From NCBI GenBank assembly GCA_045635745.1, contig JAZTWG010000066.1:1-16051 (forward strand): DNA of 16,051 bases. The letters are read 5' to 3'. Under the pieces are notes generated by a model. The model saw only the letters and a program-made list of their open reading frames with translations. It was not told where the DNA came from and ran no database searches. Position numbers and translations under genes: made by a program. Positions 7,572-14,228 of the stretch are shown piece after piece. Position 1 is the stretch's first letter. Every line of letters starts with the position of its first letter. The DNA comes from SIG78 sp045635745 (GTDB taxonomy: Bacteria; Verrucomicrobiota; Lentisphaeria; Victivallales; Victivallaceae).

Positions 7572-10400
7572 TTATTTATTGTAAACTTCAACTTCAATTA
7601 TTGACATTGCACTGCGCGATTTGGAAGCATTGATGCGGATGGTGTCGGTCTTGACCCGGGCAAAATTGTGTGTACGGACATCGCCGGAACCATTCTTCAC
7701 ATCGGCAACGACTTGCCACTTGCCATCTTGCATAACCTCCACGGTGTAGTCGCAAAGCGAATTGTTCAGCGGATAGATCACCACCTGATTGGCTTCTATG
7801 GGATTATTGAATTTAAGCTCAAGATATTCTTTGCCGGTACCGGGCGCAGCGGCCTCAAAGTACATGCGTTCGCCTTTTTCAAATGCGCCGTCGGTAACAT
7901 GCCACAATGCTGAATAGCGGCTGCGGCGGGCGCGGTAATAGATGCTGCTGGAGCTGGTAACGCGCAATTTTTCATCTTCGTTGCGCTGATAAGCCAGATT
8001 GCCGGGCTTACGGCGTTGAGCATAGCATTTTTCAATTTCAGCGTCAACGGCGGCAAAGTCAATGGCATTTGCCATGATTTCATCGGTGGTGTAAACGTGA
8101 GTATCAAAATTATTGAATGTATCGCTGAATTTGCCATTTACAGTCTGCAGCGAACGCTTTTCGCCGAATACATGCAATTTACGGCTGCCCAGTTCCGGAA
8201 TCGAAAATTCGGCATTGATCTTCTTTTCATCAAAGCTGCCGGCAAAGATCCACAGATGACCTTTGTGCTTTTTCACGATCCAGCGGAAAGGCCGGGCAGG
8301 AGACTTCATTGCCGGATCGCTGATATTGCTTTCCTTCATTACCGGTTCAAGTATACGCAATTCGCGGGCGATCGCCGGAGTCCCCAGCGCCAGTTCAGGA
8401 TAATATCTGGCGCTGCGGTTGTAGAACATGATCCCCTGCCCGCCGGCAATCAGCGACATCATGGTTTGCGTACGCAATTCATCATAACTCGGCACGCGCT
8501 GATTGCCGATCAAATCACCGTAGTTGAAGCCCTGCAGCAAATAGATCATGACCGGAGCCTTGCTGCCGCGCTCTTTCTGAAATGCCTCCCAGGCATCCAT
8601 AAATTCAACAACCTTGCTGAAACAGCTGCGGGGAACATTCAATATCGGATCCGGATACGGATGCAGGAAATTTACATCGTAACACTCCGCATAATTACGC
8701 ATACCGCGCACGGTAAACGAGCCGATCGATACGGGGTGATAGGGATCCTGTTCGGCAAAAAACTTATACATATCTTCAAACACGGCCTTTTTCACGCCAT
8801 TGCCCTGACTTTCCGGCTCATCAGACATCTGCCAGATAATAAGCGGTTCGATCCGGCTCTGACGCTTGATGATCGCAGCGGCCTCTTTTCTGGCTTTATC
8901 CGAAAAACGTTCTGTATTCCAGAGATATGTTTTGCGGAAACGGCTGGAAGAAAGTCTGAAGCTGATCCCCATGCGCCCCTTAAGTTCTTTTATGCCATGC
9001 CACATCTGTATGGCATTGGTCTCTTCAAGCGGTACATCGTTCCATTCGGAAATAACAAAAATACGTTTGCCGTCTTTACGCAAAAAGCCTTCGTCATCCC
9101 GCCAGACTTCACCTTTTTTGGGGGCAAGTTTCTTTATCGGTATGATCTCTTCAGTTTTTTTGCCGTCGATGACCGGTCCGGTCAGCTCAATGCTGTAATT
9201 GCCATACGGCAATTGGGATGCATCAAAAGTTATCACACCGGATTTTTCCACACTCTGCACGGCAAGCTCTTTACCTTGAGCATCTTTGAGCCGGGCGGCG
9301 GTCTTGCCGGACAAAAGCATATCCACTTTCACTTGAATCTGCTTATCAGGGTTGGAATCAAAGAGAGAATTGCGATACTGGGGTTTCTGCAGACTGCATT
9401 TCCACGGAGTATAATTTATTGTCAGATCAACCGTGTTGGTGCGCAGGATCTTGCGGCTTTTGGCATCCTTGATAACCAGACGCAGCTGGTATTTACCATC
9501 GGCAACAGCATATTTGGGAGTAAGCACCACATTTCTGGTTTCCGCCGGAGCGAGAGTTACATCGGCACCCATCGAATTCTTTTGCGACGGCAGAAATGCC
9601 GCCTGCAGACGGAACGCAGCCTGCTTGCCGGAGCGGTTGGCAACATTTATGCTGATCTTATGTTTTTTATTAATCTGGCTGATGATTTCAGGAGTGCTCG
9701 TTTCCAGCATAAAATCAGAAAAATCCAGATCAAAACCCGATATATCCTTCCGGGCATCCGGCAAAAACAGTTTGCCTTCCAGCAACGAATAAGTACCTTT
9801 GACAAAACGCGGCAGACGCGCTGAATTCCACCCCCAAACTTTGCCGGCGGCATGGGTGTATGCCAAATTGGCAAACGGCACCATAAGTTCGCAAGTCCAA
9901 ACTTTATTCTTTTCATCGCGGTAAGCTCTCGCGCGAACATCACTCAAATAAATATCGCTGCTCACCCAGCCGCCCTGCGAACGGTATTGAGTCCAAACCG
10001 CGCCTCTGCCGTTGACATAAAAAACGTAATACGCATCGCGTTCACTGCCGGGGAAGAGAGTAAAAATCATGCAGTCATCGTGCCCCATACCGATCCCGCG
10101 GTCGCGGGGAACTGCCATGGCACGGAACTTTTCTTTTTCAGGGATCGCACATTTGGCAGCAAAGTATACTGCAGAATCATCGCGCGCAATCATAGCCTCG
10201 GTTGCAAGCGGCAATTTTGCGCCAGTATCGTCAACAAAATCCCTCTCCGGAACCTGTGAGGTCCAGCAATCGTCCAAAAGTTTGCCATCGAATTTGAACG
10301 ATTTGTCCGCCAATTTGACCGCATGAATCTTTTCTCCGGCGGCCAGCGCGGTCATAAGGCAAAATGCGGAGAGAAATACTGTAAAATGCTTGAATTTCAT
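7572..10400 (-). CDS. Exported multidomain glycan-active protein: CBM9-like, glycosidase-like barrel, discoidin-like
   Basis: 942 residues. Signal peptide 1-21 (MKFKHFTVFLSAFCLMTALAAG). Residues about 25-235 resemble CBM9/DOMON-like sugar-binding domains (FDGKLLDDCW, AVYFAAKC, WTCELMVPFANL, WGWNSAR). About 240-425 are beta-rich Ig-like regions (APAETRNVVLTPKY). About 430-740 look like a clan-A glycosidase barrel: GFLRKDGKRIFVISEW, WQMSDEPE (D527-E530), FLHPYP and YLLQGFNYGD. About 800-942 resemble an F5/8 (discoidin, CBM32-like) domain (KEYLELKFNNPIEANQVVIYP). E528 could be the acid; at the usual nucleophile strand there is Q623, so hydrolase activity is uncertain. The barrel start is compressed. 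First gene of an operon with the prepilin-like gene. GGAG lies 10 nt before the ATG. Confidence 0.82.
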   Translation of the reverse strand: MKFKHFTVFLSAFCLMTALAAGEKIHAVKLADKSFKFDGKLLDDCWTSQVPERDFVDDTGAKLPLATEAMIARDDSAVYFAAKCAIPEKEKFRAMAVPRDRGIGMGHDDCMIFTLFPGSERDAYYVFYVNGRGAVWTQYRSQGGWVSSDIYLSDVRARAYRDEKNKVWTCELMVPFANLAYTHAAGKVWGWNSARLPRFVKGTYSLLEGKLFLPDARKDISGFDLDFSDFMLETSTPEIISQINKKHKISINVANRSGKQAAFRLQAAFLPSQKNSMGADVTLAPAETRNVVLTPKYAVADGKYQLRLVIKDAKSRKILRTNTVDLTINYTPWKCSLQKPQYRNSLFDSNPDKQIQVKVDMLLSGKTAARLKDAQGKELAVQSVEKSGVITFDASQLPYGNYSIELTGPVIDGKKTEEIIPIKKLAPKKGEVWRDDEGFLRKDGKRIFVISEWNDVPLEETNAIQMWHGIKELKGRMGISFRLSSSRFRKTYLWNTERFSDKARKEAAAIIKRQSRIEPLIIWQMSDEPESQGNGVKKAVFEDMYKFFAEQDPYHPVSIGSFTVRGMRNYAECYDVNFLHPYPDPILNVPRSCFSKVVEFMDAWEAFQKERGSKAPVMIYLLQGFNYGDLIGNQRVPSYDELRTQTMMSLIAGGQGIMFYNRSARYYPELALGTPAIARELRILEPVMKESNISDPAMKSPARPFRWIVKKHKGHLWIFAGSFDEKKINAEFSIPELGSRKLHVFGEKRSLQTVNGKFSDTFNNFDTHVYTTDEIMANAIDFAAVDAEIEKCYAQRRKPGNLAYQRNEDEKLRVTSSSSIYYRARRSRYSALWHVTDGAFEKGERMYFEAAAPGTGKEYLELKFNNPIEANQVVIYPLNNSLCDYTVEVMQDGKWQVVADVKNGSGDVRTHNFARVKTDTIRINASKSRSAMSIIEVEVYNK

Positions 10401-10445
10401 AAAACGTGTACTCCATATTCTTTATATAAAAATGTAGAAAAATAT

Positions 10446-10465
10446 TATCACAATCGGTTGTGATA
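10446..10465. promoter_or_regulatory. LacI-type operator
   Basis: TATCACAA and TTGTGATA are perfect 8-bp inverted arms around TCGG. The core AATCGGTT fits the AAnCGnTT centre of LacI/GalR-family operators. It lies about 10-30 nt downstream of the predicted transcription start of the 10400 operon, a position where a bound repressor blocks elongation or promoter escape. No lacI-family gene is in the window. Confidence 0.65.
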
Positions 10466-10481
10466 TATTATATACACTTTT

Positions 10482-10509
10482 ATAATACATCAAAAAAAAA
10501 GTTTGTCAA
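10482..10509 (-). promoter_or_regulatory. Promoter of the CBM9/glycosidase-prepilin operon
   Basis: Minus strand TTGACA (10509-10504), 16 nt including nine Ts, TATTAT (10487-10482); about 80 nt before the ATG at 10400. A perfect -35 box and 5/6 -10 box. A further TATAAT lies between it and the operator and could be used instead. Confidence 0.65.
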
Positions 10510-10633
10510 ATTAATTTAAGTATTTTACTGCAAAAGAGCAGATATTATAAAACTTAAATCTTTTCAGAGTCCATTTTGCAGACAGCCTGACTCTTGCAGC
10601 AATCATGACGGAGTTAAAGTTCCCATATACCTG

Positions 10634-10675
10634 CAAAAAAAAGTCGGTTCGCGGGATTTCACCCCGGAACCGACT
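10634..10675 (-). terminator. Intrinsic terminator of the GH-A hydrolase gene
   Basis: Minus strand: AGTCGGTTC (10675-10667), GC-rich inner stem GGGG/CCC around TGAAAT, GAACCGACT (10650-10642), then an uninterrupted T-run to 10635. Begins 16 nt after the stop codon of the gene ending at 10691. Textbook rho-independent form. Confidence 0.92.
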
Positions 10676-10690
10676 GATTTTACGGTTGGC

Positions 10691-12739
10691 TCACATCTTC
10701 TGGATCAGGTAGTAGATCGAAGAAAAGGTTCCGCCGATACGGAACGATACTTTACCATCTTTTTCGGTCACTTCAGTACGGCCGACATGCATACCGTGCG
10801 AGGTGATCGCTTCCACATGGAAACCGGTCTGTGAACTTTCCAGCTCAATATCTGCCTCAATAACTTCCGCCTGAATCGGACCGTGTCCTTTGCTGTACTG
10901 CACAGTACCTTCGTTATTGTAAACGGTGTCGGTGTTATCAGCTCTGCCTACTGCGGTCAGCAGGATATTATCCGATTCGCTCAACGGCGCATCAGTCAGA
11001 CTCGAAAGCGCAATCACCGCAAACGGATTGTCGCACTTGATCTTGAGGTTTTTGAGCTTGATCTCGCCGGCAGAACCCAGAAATCCATAGGCAGCCTTGG
11101 TACGCGCTGTGTCGATATACGCAAGCTTTTTGGCGCTGTTGCGATAGAGTTCGCCGGTTTCGGAGAAAAATTCCACCGCATCTTCAGGTACCAGACGCTT
11201 GCTGCCGTCGTGCAATTCTGCACCGGCAGGTTTTTCCACACCTTCGGGCAGCGTGCCGATTTTGACCACTTCCGCCGCGCCGTCAAGGGCGGGGAAATCA
11301 TCCTGCCACAGAATGTGATCCTGATCGGCAGTAATTTCCGGATCGCGGTCGGATGCCATGATCCCGCTGTACGGAACGGCCAGAAAACGTTTCGATTCTG
11401 CCACGTCGCCGCGCCGCATGATCAATGCCGCATGGTAAAACAGCCCGAATTTTGCCGGATCGTTGAATGTATCAAACACCCCGCTGCGGTAGGGGACCCC
11501 GGCCAGCGCATCGCCGGTGATCGGTGCTGCAATCATATCCACATTGGGACGGCAATCGTAGCGGTAAGTATGTATTGCAGTACCGCCCCAGCCCTGCAAT
11601 GCCGATACAGCGGCCAGATTCAGCACACATTCCGCGCGCCACGGATTAGGCCACGGCACATCCCACTCCGAAATAAAGAACGGCTTATTGGCAAGGCGCA
11701 TGAATGAACCGGCATTGTACCACGGATCAAAATGTGCCAGCATACTGCGGTTATCCACCTTTTTGATATCCGGCTTCCACCCCCAGTTGTAGTGATAGGG
11801 GTGCACATCCATAAAGTCCATATTTTTCTGCGACTGCTGACTGGCGGCATAACCGAATTTCCAGGTGGTTCCGGCAATGGGGACCTTGACCCCGATCTGC
11901 CGCAGATAACCATACATTTCTTCAAAATAGCGTGTCTGCACTTCCATTTTGAAACGCATCAGCTCTGCATTGTTTTCGCTGGCAAGATTCACCGGGGTCG
12001 GTTCCGGTTCCAGACCCTTATCTTGCCGCCACTGCTGATACATATTTTCCAAATCGGTCCGGTAGGGTTCAGTCAGATATCGACTGGAATAAGTACTCAA
12101 AAGTTCGTTTTCGTTAACGATTTCCAGCATGGCAAAAACCGGATCATCGCAATACTTGAGCTTGGTGTAGGGGTTGTAACGCTCCCATATCTGCGAACAG
12201 AATTCTTTCTGCCGCTGGATCAGCACCGGGTCGAAGTTGGAAGCCGGGCGGGCCCCATCGGCCAGCAGCTCCGGAGAAATCGCGCCATCGCCGGTGCGGA
12301 AACGGCGATAGGTGAGCATATCCATATATACATAGATACCTTCCCGCTTCAACGCATAAATAAGATAGTCCAGCCGATCCATACTTTCAGGATCAAGCGC
12401 CATGGTGTCATTAAGGCGTTTGCCTTTGGTGAACTGAAAAATGTTGGGTGTGGACCAATCGCCATCCATCTGATGAAAACGCACCAGATTCAAACCGAAC
12501 TTGGCCAACCGTTTGGCGACCATGTCACTGTATTCATGACTGGGAAAATTAGCGGCACTGTTGAAGTTGGTACCCCAGAAACGGGCTTCGGTGCCGTCTT
12601 CAAAAACAAACTTATCTTCTTTCCGGGTCACAAAACCATGTTTGCCGGCAGGTTTTTCATTTTCAAAGACAAAAGAAATATCCACCGGGGCATCATCCCA
12701 AGGCAATGTGTAGCTGACAGTTCTGATTTTGTTGAGCAT
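10691..12739 (-). CDS. Clan GH-A glycoside hydrolase (GH5-like)
   Basis: 682 residues from ATG 12739, chosen for AGGAAAGG 9 nt upstream; an upstream in-frame extension of 19 codons would put the start inside the promoter. After a short beta region, FEDGTEARFWGTNFNSAANFP (46-65) and FGLNLVRFHQMD (81-92) are the opening of a TIM barrel. EIVNENEL supplies N209-E210 as the acid/base pair after strand 4, DVHPYHYNW (311-319) follows strand 6, and PFFISEWDVPWPNP places E358 as nucleophile at strand 7. The last third (about 520-682) is beta-rich and resembles accessory domains of large GH5/GH39-like enzymes. No signal peptide, so probably intracellular. Retaining mechanism expected; substrate not readable. 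Single gene with its own promoter and terminator. Confidence 0.85.
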   Translation of the reverse strand: MLNKIRTVSYTLPWDDAPVDISFVFENEKPAGKHGFVTRKEDKFVFEDGTEARFWGTNFNSAANFPSHEYSDMVAKRLAKFGLNLVRFHQMDGDWSTPNIFQFTKGKRLNDTMALDPESMDRLDYLIYALKREGIYVYMDMLTYRRFRTGDGAISPELLADGARPASNFDPVLIQRQKEFCSQIWERYNPYTKLKYCDDPVFAMLEIVNENELLSTYSSRYLTEPYRTDLENMYQQWRQDKGLEPEPTPVNLASENNAELMRFKMEVQTRYFEEMYGYLRQIGVKVPIAGTTWKFGYAASQQSQKNMDFMDVHPYHYNWGWKPDIKKVDNRSMLAHFDPWYNAGSFMRLANKPFFISEWDVPWPNPWRAECVLNLAAVSALQGWGGTAIHTYRYDCRPNVDMIAAPITGDALAGVPYRSGVFDTFNDPAKFGLFYHAALIMRRGDVAESKRFLAVPYSGIMASDRDPEITADQDHILWQDDFPALDGAAEVVKIGTLPEGVEKPAGAELHDGSKRLVPEDAVEFFSETGELYRNSAKKLAYIDTARTKAAYGFLGSAGEIKLKNLKIKCDNPFAVIALSSLTDAPLSESDNILLTAVGRADNTDTVYNNEGTVQYSKGHGPIQAEVIEADIELESSQTGFHVEAITSHGMHVGRTEVTEKDGKVSFRIGGTFSSIYYLIQKM

Positions 12740-12780
12740 AAACCAATACCTTTCCTGATAAATTTCAGCACATGCCAAGT

Positions 12781-12809
12781 AATATATAACAAGCAATATC
12801 TTTTGTCAA
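12781..12809 (-). promoter_or_regulatory. Promoter of the GH-A hydrolase gene
   Basis: Minus strand TTGACA (12809-12804), 17 nt, TATATT (12786-12781), about 40 nt upstream of the ATG at 12739. Near-consensus sigma70-type promoter; no clear operator palindrome next to it. The GTG/ATG codons upstream of 12739 in this frame would be inside the promoter, which supports the chosen start. Confidence 0.75.
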
Positions 12810-12970
12810 AACACCCGACTGCCTTTTTTAGATTTAATTTACAAAATTTGTAAAAAAATAACAACTGTCTGCTGCACTGCTCCGCAGTAAGACGCAATCC
12901 TTGAGATTATGAAGCACCGCTGACGCGGTATGCAGCGAAGTCCTGATCCAACTTCATCAGCTCCGCAGCA

Positions 12971-13011
12971 GGAATTGCTTTTATTTGCAATAAAAACAAT
13001 TCCGTTTTTTT
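12971..13011 (+). terminator. Strong hairpin with T-run and no visible gene before it
   Basis: GGAATTG, C, TTTTATT, loop TGC, AATAAAA, A, CAATTCC (12971-13003): a 15-bp stem with one mismatch, followed by G and seven Ts on the plus strand. It has the form of an intrinsic terminator for plus-strand transcription, but the nearest genes to the left run the other way. 12810-13062 holds no gene I can support; the minus frame 12907-13017 is open but unrecognised. Confidence 0.5.
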
Positions 13012-13062
13012 CTTTAATTATCTACTGCCCCCAAACTCTACCAGTCTCACACTTGCAAACAG

Positions 13063-13246
13063 TTATTTCTCAAATTTCAGCGTGGAAATCATTGATTCAA
13101 ACTCTTTTATGCGTTTGTTATATATCCGATCTTTGGCTGACATCTGGATAATCAGAATTTCGTTGCCTTTGATCAGCCAGAACTGACACGATTTGGTTTG
13201 CGGCGGCATAAAACGGTATTCTGTAAGAAGCGTTCAGTTTAAGCAT
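13063..13246 (-). pseudogene. Frameshifted small gene of unknown family
   Basis: An ATG at 13246 with GAAAGG 8 nt upstream starts MLKLNASYRIP and then goes out of frame. The next frame, open 13233-13063, encodes EYRFMPPQTKSCQFW, then WLIKGNEILIIQMSAKDR and ends EFESMISTLKFEK, which looks like real protein (alternating beta pattern, charged helix at the end). One frameshift near 13225 would join the start to the body, giving about 60 residues. The C-terminal look (IIQMSAKD..., EFESMISTLKF) resembles the end of small PsbP/DUF1795-like proteins, but that is a weak impression. Confidence 0.45.
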
Positions 13247-13316
13247 AATAAAAACCTTTCAATAATTTGTTTTTTAGAAAAACTTTGTTATATTGGTAGT
13301 TGAAGGAGCGATTTTT

Positions 13317-13505
13317 ATGGATATACGCGAAGAGAAAATCAGACTTTGGCTGGCTAATCCACCGGCAATGAAATTCCCGGTGCCGACCAATCTGCCTAAA
13401 TTTTCTAAAAAGTCATTCCGCAATTATGACGGAATGAACGCTTGAAAACGCGAATATCTTAAAGAAATAGCAGCACAAGGCGGTATCAAATGGAAGCAAT
13501 TTTAA
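13317..13505 (+). pseudogene. Small gene with in-frame TGA, partner of a nucleotidyltransferase
   Basis: ATG 13317 with GAAGGAG 8 nt upstream. It encodes MDIREEKIRLWLANPP, continues with PVPTNLPKFSKKSFRNYDG and meets TGA at codon 43, then remains open as KREYLKEIAAQGGIKWKQF to TAA at 13503-13505. TGG to TGA is the simplest change (NAWKREY). The 3' end overlaps the ATG of the nucleotidyltransferase remnant by 16 nt, an operon-like overlap. Other genes here use TGA as stop and TGG for Trp, so recoding is unlikely. Family not recognised. Confidence 0.6.
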
Positions 13506-13620
13506 GCAAACTCAACGCTGCCAATGTCCGGTATGTTGTTATCGGCGGACGCCGGAGTTATTCAGTTCCATTTAGCACCGCTCGGACTTCCTGAATTTGC
13601 TGTTGCACCTGATATTTTTT
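13490..13620 (+). pseudogene. Internally deleted nucleotidyltransferase-fold gene
   Basis: ATG 13490 starts MEAILSKLNAANVRYVVIGG, the opening of small nucleotidyltransferase (MNT/AbiEii-like) proteins, which should go on with a GS/DxD-type active site. At about 13549 the frame is lost and stops at 13592. From 13548 the next frame reads GVIQFHLAPLGLPEFAVAPDI, which resembles a later part of the same kind of protein. A deletion of the catalytic region with a frameshift explains both pieces. The metal-binding acidic residues are absent, so it should be inactive. Related proteins often act as toxins or antitoxins, but that role is only a possibility for the intact ancestor. Confidence 0.6.
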
Positions 13621-13637
13621 CAAATTATATTTTTACT

Positions 13638-14090
13638 ATGATCTTTTTCTGTCCAAACTGTAATCAAAAATTTGAAGCCGAAGATGATATGGAAAATTTG
13701 ACGATCCATTGTCCAAGCTGTTCGTGCGATTTTACAGTTTCAGATGATGTTGACTCTAATGAAGATATTCAGGATGATCGGCATGGCGTTTTTGCCCAGT
13801 CGGCAATTTATATCCGTAATATGTTTCAACGCTTTTGCACAGCCTGTTGGAAGCGTATAAATCTGCAAGCCCTTGAAATCCGCGTCAGGATGCTGCCAAT
13901 TACCCTGACAAGTTTGTTTTTATTTATATTCTTTATAGACTCAAATTGGGTTGCTGTTTATATCGGTGGGAGCTTTTCATTTTTATATGTTGTTCTGCTG
14001 TTGGGTGTGACCGCAGCTCTCTGGAGCAAATTCATTTTATTGCGTGCAGACTGCAGTAAAATTGGCAAAAAAATTGCAACTTTTTTATAA
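13638..14090 (+). CDS. Zinc-ribbon membrane protein of unknown function
   Basis: 150 residues from ATG 13638 (MIFFCPNCNQKFEAEDD). CPNC (C5, C8) and CPSC (C25, C28) form an N-terminal zinc ribbon like MJ0042-type domains; an acidic linker (DDVDSNEDIQDD) follows; two hydrophobic segments at about 86-102 and 106-136 are likely membrane helices; the tail is basic. The ribbon and linker would be cytoplasmic. No Shine-Dalgarno is seen before 13638; the frame is open upstream to an ATG at 13524, but that part is nucleotidyltransferase debris. Followed by a terminator, so it is not in an operon with cas12a. No function is assigned. Confidence 0.7.
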   Translation: MIFFCPNCNQKFEAEDDMENLTIHCPSCSCDFTVSDDVDSNEDIQDDRHGVFAQSAIYIRNMFQRFCTACWKRINLQALEIRVRMLPITLTSLFLFIFFIDSNWVAVYIGGSFSFLYVVLLLGVTAALWSKFILLRADCSKIGKKIATFL

Positions 14091-14100
14091 AATATTTTCA

Positions 14101-14127
14101 GAGAGGACACAAAAAGTCCACTCTTTT
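14101..14127 (+). terminator. Terminator after the zinc-ribbon gene
   Basis: GAGAGGAC (14101-14108), 7-nt loop, GTCCACTC (14116-14123), TTTT. Stem GAG/CTC and GGAC/GTCC with one A-A mismatch. Begins 10 nt after the stop. It separates the zinc-ribbon gene from the truncated cas12a. Between it and 14228 there is an ATTGTA/TACAAT inverted repeat (14183-14196) but no convincing -35/-10 pair and no Cas12a-type direct repeat. Confidence 0.7.
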
Positions 14128-14228
14128 GTAATATATTATCTTCAAACAGTCATATTTTGTTTAAAAAACATAAATAAACTGTATTGTAGTTACAATGTTT
14201 GTGAAAGTCAAATATGGGGAGACAAAAG

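Noticed and set aside
8016..9824. Long plus-strand open frame of about 600 codons
   Set aside because: It is antisense to the CBM9/glycosidase gene, whose protein has clear domains and a signal peptide; the plus-strand translation has no recognisable motifs.
11732..12853. Long plus-strand open frame of 373 codons
   Set aside because: Antisense to the GH-A hydrolase, which has catalytic motifs and its own promoter and terminator.
12907..13017. Open minus-strand frame ending KLDQDFAAYRVSGAS
   Set aside because: Only 37 codons, no start, preceded by a poly-Lys stretch, overlaps the hairpin at 12971-13003, and no family is recognised; kept only as a possible gene remnant.
13443..13445. TGA read as selenocysteine or tryptophan in the small gene
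   Set aside because: Other genes in the window use TGA to stop and TGG for Trp, no SECIS-like hairpin was evident just after it, and the neighbouring gene is also broken, so decay is simpler.
14170..14228. ATTGTA/TACAAT inverted repeat before cas12a as a possible CRISPR repeat or scaffold RNA
   Set aside because: It is single-copy, lacks the TTTCTAC...GTAGAT core of Cas12a repeats, and no spaced repeats occur.
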